In this document: positions 60,188 to 61,719 of the stretch, in pieces
How the letters are laid out: every line of letters starts with the position of its first letter
Position numbering within the stretch: the first letter of the stretch is position 1
Assembly (NCBI GenBank): GCA_029268555.1
Contig: JAQWNN010000020.1
Coordinates: 1 to 61,719 of the forward strand
Origin: Flavobacteriaceae bacterium
Lineage (GTDB): Bacteria; Bacteroidota; Bacteroidia; Flavobacteriales; Flavobacteriaceae
DNA length: 61,719 nucleotides
Reading direction: 5' to 3'
Notes under the pieces: generated by a model
Told to the model about the DNA's origin: nothing
Database searches by the model: none
Seen by the model: only the letters and a program-made list of their open reading frames with translations
Program-made: the position numbers and the translations under genes

Positions 60188-60568
60188 ATGCGAATTGATC
60201 AATATCTGTGGTTTATTAGATTATTTAAGTCTAGAAACATAGCATTAAATGCATGTAAAAAGGGGCAAGTCTTTATTAACGATCAAACAGTAAAAGCGTC
60301 TAGAGAGGTCCTCCCCTTGGATCAAATAAAGGTTCGTAAAGATCAAATATGGCGTCAAATTGAAGTTATTGCATTACCCAAAAGTAGGGTTGGGGCCAAA
60401 CTTGTTGGACTATATTGTATTGAACGAATAGACAATCTAGATGCAGAACTCAATAAGATGCAACAATTAGCTTCCCATGCAAATCGTGAACCAGGTAGTG
60501 GGCGTCCTACAAAGAAAGAAAGAAGGGAATTGGATGATTTATCTAAAGAAGACTTAATTGAAGATTAA
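60188..60568 (+). CDS. S4-domain RNA-binding protein (Hsp15-like)
   Basis: MRIDQYLWFIRLFKSRNIALNACKKGQVFINDQTVKASREVLPLDQIKV; basic tail GSGRPTKKERRELD. Confidence 0.92.
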   Translation: MRIDQYLWFIRLFKSRNIALNACKKGQVFINDQTVKASREVLPLDQIKVRKDQIWRQIEVIALPKSRVGAKLVGLYCIERIDNLDAELNKMQQLASHANREPGSGRPTKKERRELDDLSKEDLIED

Positions 60569-60590
60569 ATTTAATCAGTAAATTTATGCT

Positions 60591-61094
60591 ATGGTTATAT
60601 ACGGAGATAAAATAAAGACAGTTGATCAAATTCAATCAAGTATAACAAGAATTGCATACCAAATTTACGAGAATAATATTAATGAAAATGAACTTGTAAT
60701 CGTTGGAATTGCTCCAAGGGGAAGTGAGCTAGCAAAGGCATTAAAAAATGCACTTGAAAGTTTTAGTAATTTGAAAATTATTTATGGGGTATTGGACATT
60801 AATAAAGAGAATCCACGTGATTCTTTAGAATGTAATCTTTTACTATCTCAAATAGAAAATAAATCAATTGTTATTGTTGATGATGTTCTAAACACAGGAA
60901 ATACTCTAATCTATGCAGTTAATTATTTTTTAACTATTTCTGTTAAACAAATTAAAACTGCTGTTATGGTTAATAGAAACCATAAAAAATTTCCTATTAA
61001 AGCAGATTTCAAAGGAATATCTCTATCAACTTCAACTAATGAACATGTTACTGTTGTTTTACAGGGCGAAAAAGGCGGTATTTTTTTAAGATAA
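60591..61094 (+). CDS. Phosphoribosyltransferase family protein (PyrR-like)
   Basis: VIVGIAPRGSELAKAL; PRPP motif IVIVDDVLNTGNTL. Confidence 0.85.
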   Translation: MVIYGDKIKTVDQIQSSITRIAYQIYENNINENELVIVGIAPRGSELAKALKNALESFSNLKIIYGVLDINKENPRDSLECNLLLSQIENKSIVIVDDVLNTGNTLIYAVNYFLTISVKQIKTAVMVNRNHKKFPIKADFKGISLSTSTNEHVTVVLQGEKGGIFLR

Positions 61095-61610
61095 CTTCTG
61101 TTGAATCTCAACAACTATTTTCTTCAATGTTTTTTTGTCAGTTTTAATTTGAAAATGAGCTCTTTTATAAAATAAATTTCTTTCAAATAAATGCTTTGCG
61201 ATAAATTCTTTAATATCATCAATGTTTTTAATATGGGACAGTATGGGTCTTGTTTGATTCTCATTTTTTAGTCGGTTAGCAAGGATGTCAATTCCAGCAT
61301 TTAGGTATAAACTTTTCACATCATTGTGACTAACTATATAATCCATAGTGTCATAATAACAAGGTGTCTCTCCCCCTAGAGATAGAACTATTTGCTTAGA
61401 ACTATCTAAAAGTAATTCCAAATACTTTCTTTCTTGAGCCCTGAAGTACAATTCTCCTTTAGTTTGGAAAATTTTTGAAACAGAAAGTCCTTCCTTTTTT
61501 TCTATAAACTTATCTAAATCGATAAACGAATAATTTAGGGCTTTTGCGAGTAGACCACCTATAGTCGTTTTACCACTTCCCATGTACCCTAAGAGAACAA
61601 TTTTATACAA
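61086..61610 (-). CDS. aroK: Shikimate kinase
   Basis: IVLLGYMGSGKTTIGGLLAKALNYSFIDLDKFIEKKEGLSVSKIFQTKGELYFRAQE. Confidence 0.95.
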   Translation of the reverse strand: MYKIVLLGYMGSGKTTIGGLLAKALNYSFIDLDKFIEKKEGLSVSKIFQTKGELYFRAQERKYLELLLDSSKQIVLSLGGETPCYYDTMDYIVSHNDVKSLYLNAGIDILANRLKNENQTRPILSHIKNIDDIKEFIAKHLFERNLFYKRAHFQIKTDKKTLKKIVVEIQQKLS

Positions 61611-61678
61611 AATAATATTTTTATAAAGAGCATGTAAATTTATAGTAAATCAATGGGGTTAAATACATATTTGATAAT

Positions 61679-61686
61679 TATATTTG
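61679..61686 (+). promoter_or_regulatory. Candidate -7 element TATATTTG upstream of the tRNA
   Basis: TANNTTTG match 12 nt before the tRNA 5' end; no clear -33 TTG. Confidence 0.35.
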
Positions 61687-61697
61687 CAGGCTCTGAA

Positions 61698-61719
61698 GAT
61701 TCGGTAGCTCAGTTGGTAG
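61698..61719 (+). tRNA. 5' part of a tRNA gene, cut by the window edge (anticodon not visible)
   Basis: GATTCGG-TA-GCTC-AGTTGGTAG matches acceptor arm, U8/A9, D-stem and D-loop. Confidence 0.85.

Noticed and set aside
1-61719. CRISPR arrays, transposons, prophage, toxin-antitoxin or antiphage islands
   Set aside because: No regularly spaced repeats, transposase or integrase motifs, or recognised defence genes in any listed ORF.

Overview
This window is a dense, AT-rich chromosomal segment from a member of the Bacteroidota, most likely Flavobacteriia. The call rests on gldF/gldG, a fused alpha/beta 2-oxoacid dehydrogenase E1, split transketolase, TANNTTTG-type -7 elements, and a solitary HsdR-N protein next to holA. 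It carries about 53 protein-coding loci, mostly housekeeping: ung, mutS2, aroC, glmM, uvrA, holA, miaA, purC, phoH, dnaN, prfB, dnaB, accA, lptG, tgt, tkt and aroK. A partial tRNA is cut by the right edge. I see no rRNA, CRISPR array, transposase, integrase or prophage. The less ordinary content is: (1) a lysine-catabolism-like operon (saccharopine dehydrogenase, DUF1338/HglS-like, ALDH7-like); (2) a cysteine-synthase-like plus AOS-family PLP enzyme pair that looks like the entry into capnine/sulfonolipid synthesis, about 1.3 kb from gldFG; (3) an unusual number of interrupted genes: accA shifted at an A12 run, phoH shifted, mscL out of frame at its start, in-frame nonsense codons in a GT2 glycosyltransferase and a zinc metalloprotease, and a truncated LOG-family remnant after uvrA; (4) a programmed +1 frameshift in prfB; (5) an M1-peptidase-like protein that lacks HEXXH and seems to carry an outer-membrane-like C-terminal half; (6) a 20-bp perfect palindrome upstream of dnaN. 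I found no clearly undescribed defence or mobile system. Family calls come from reading the translations, not from database searches.
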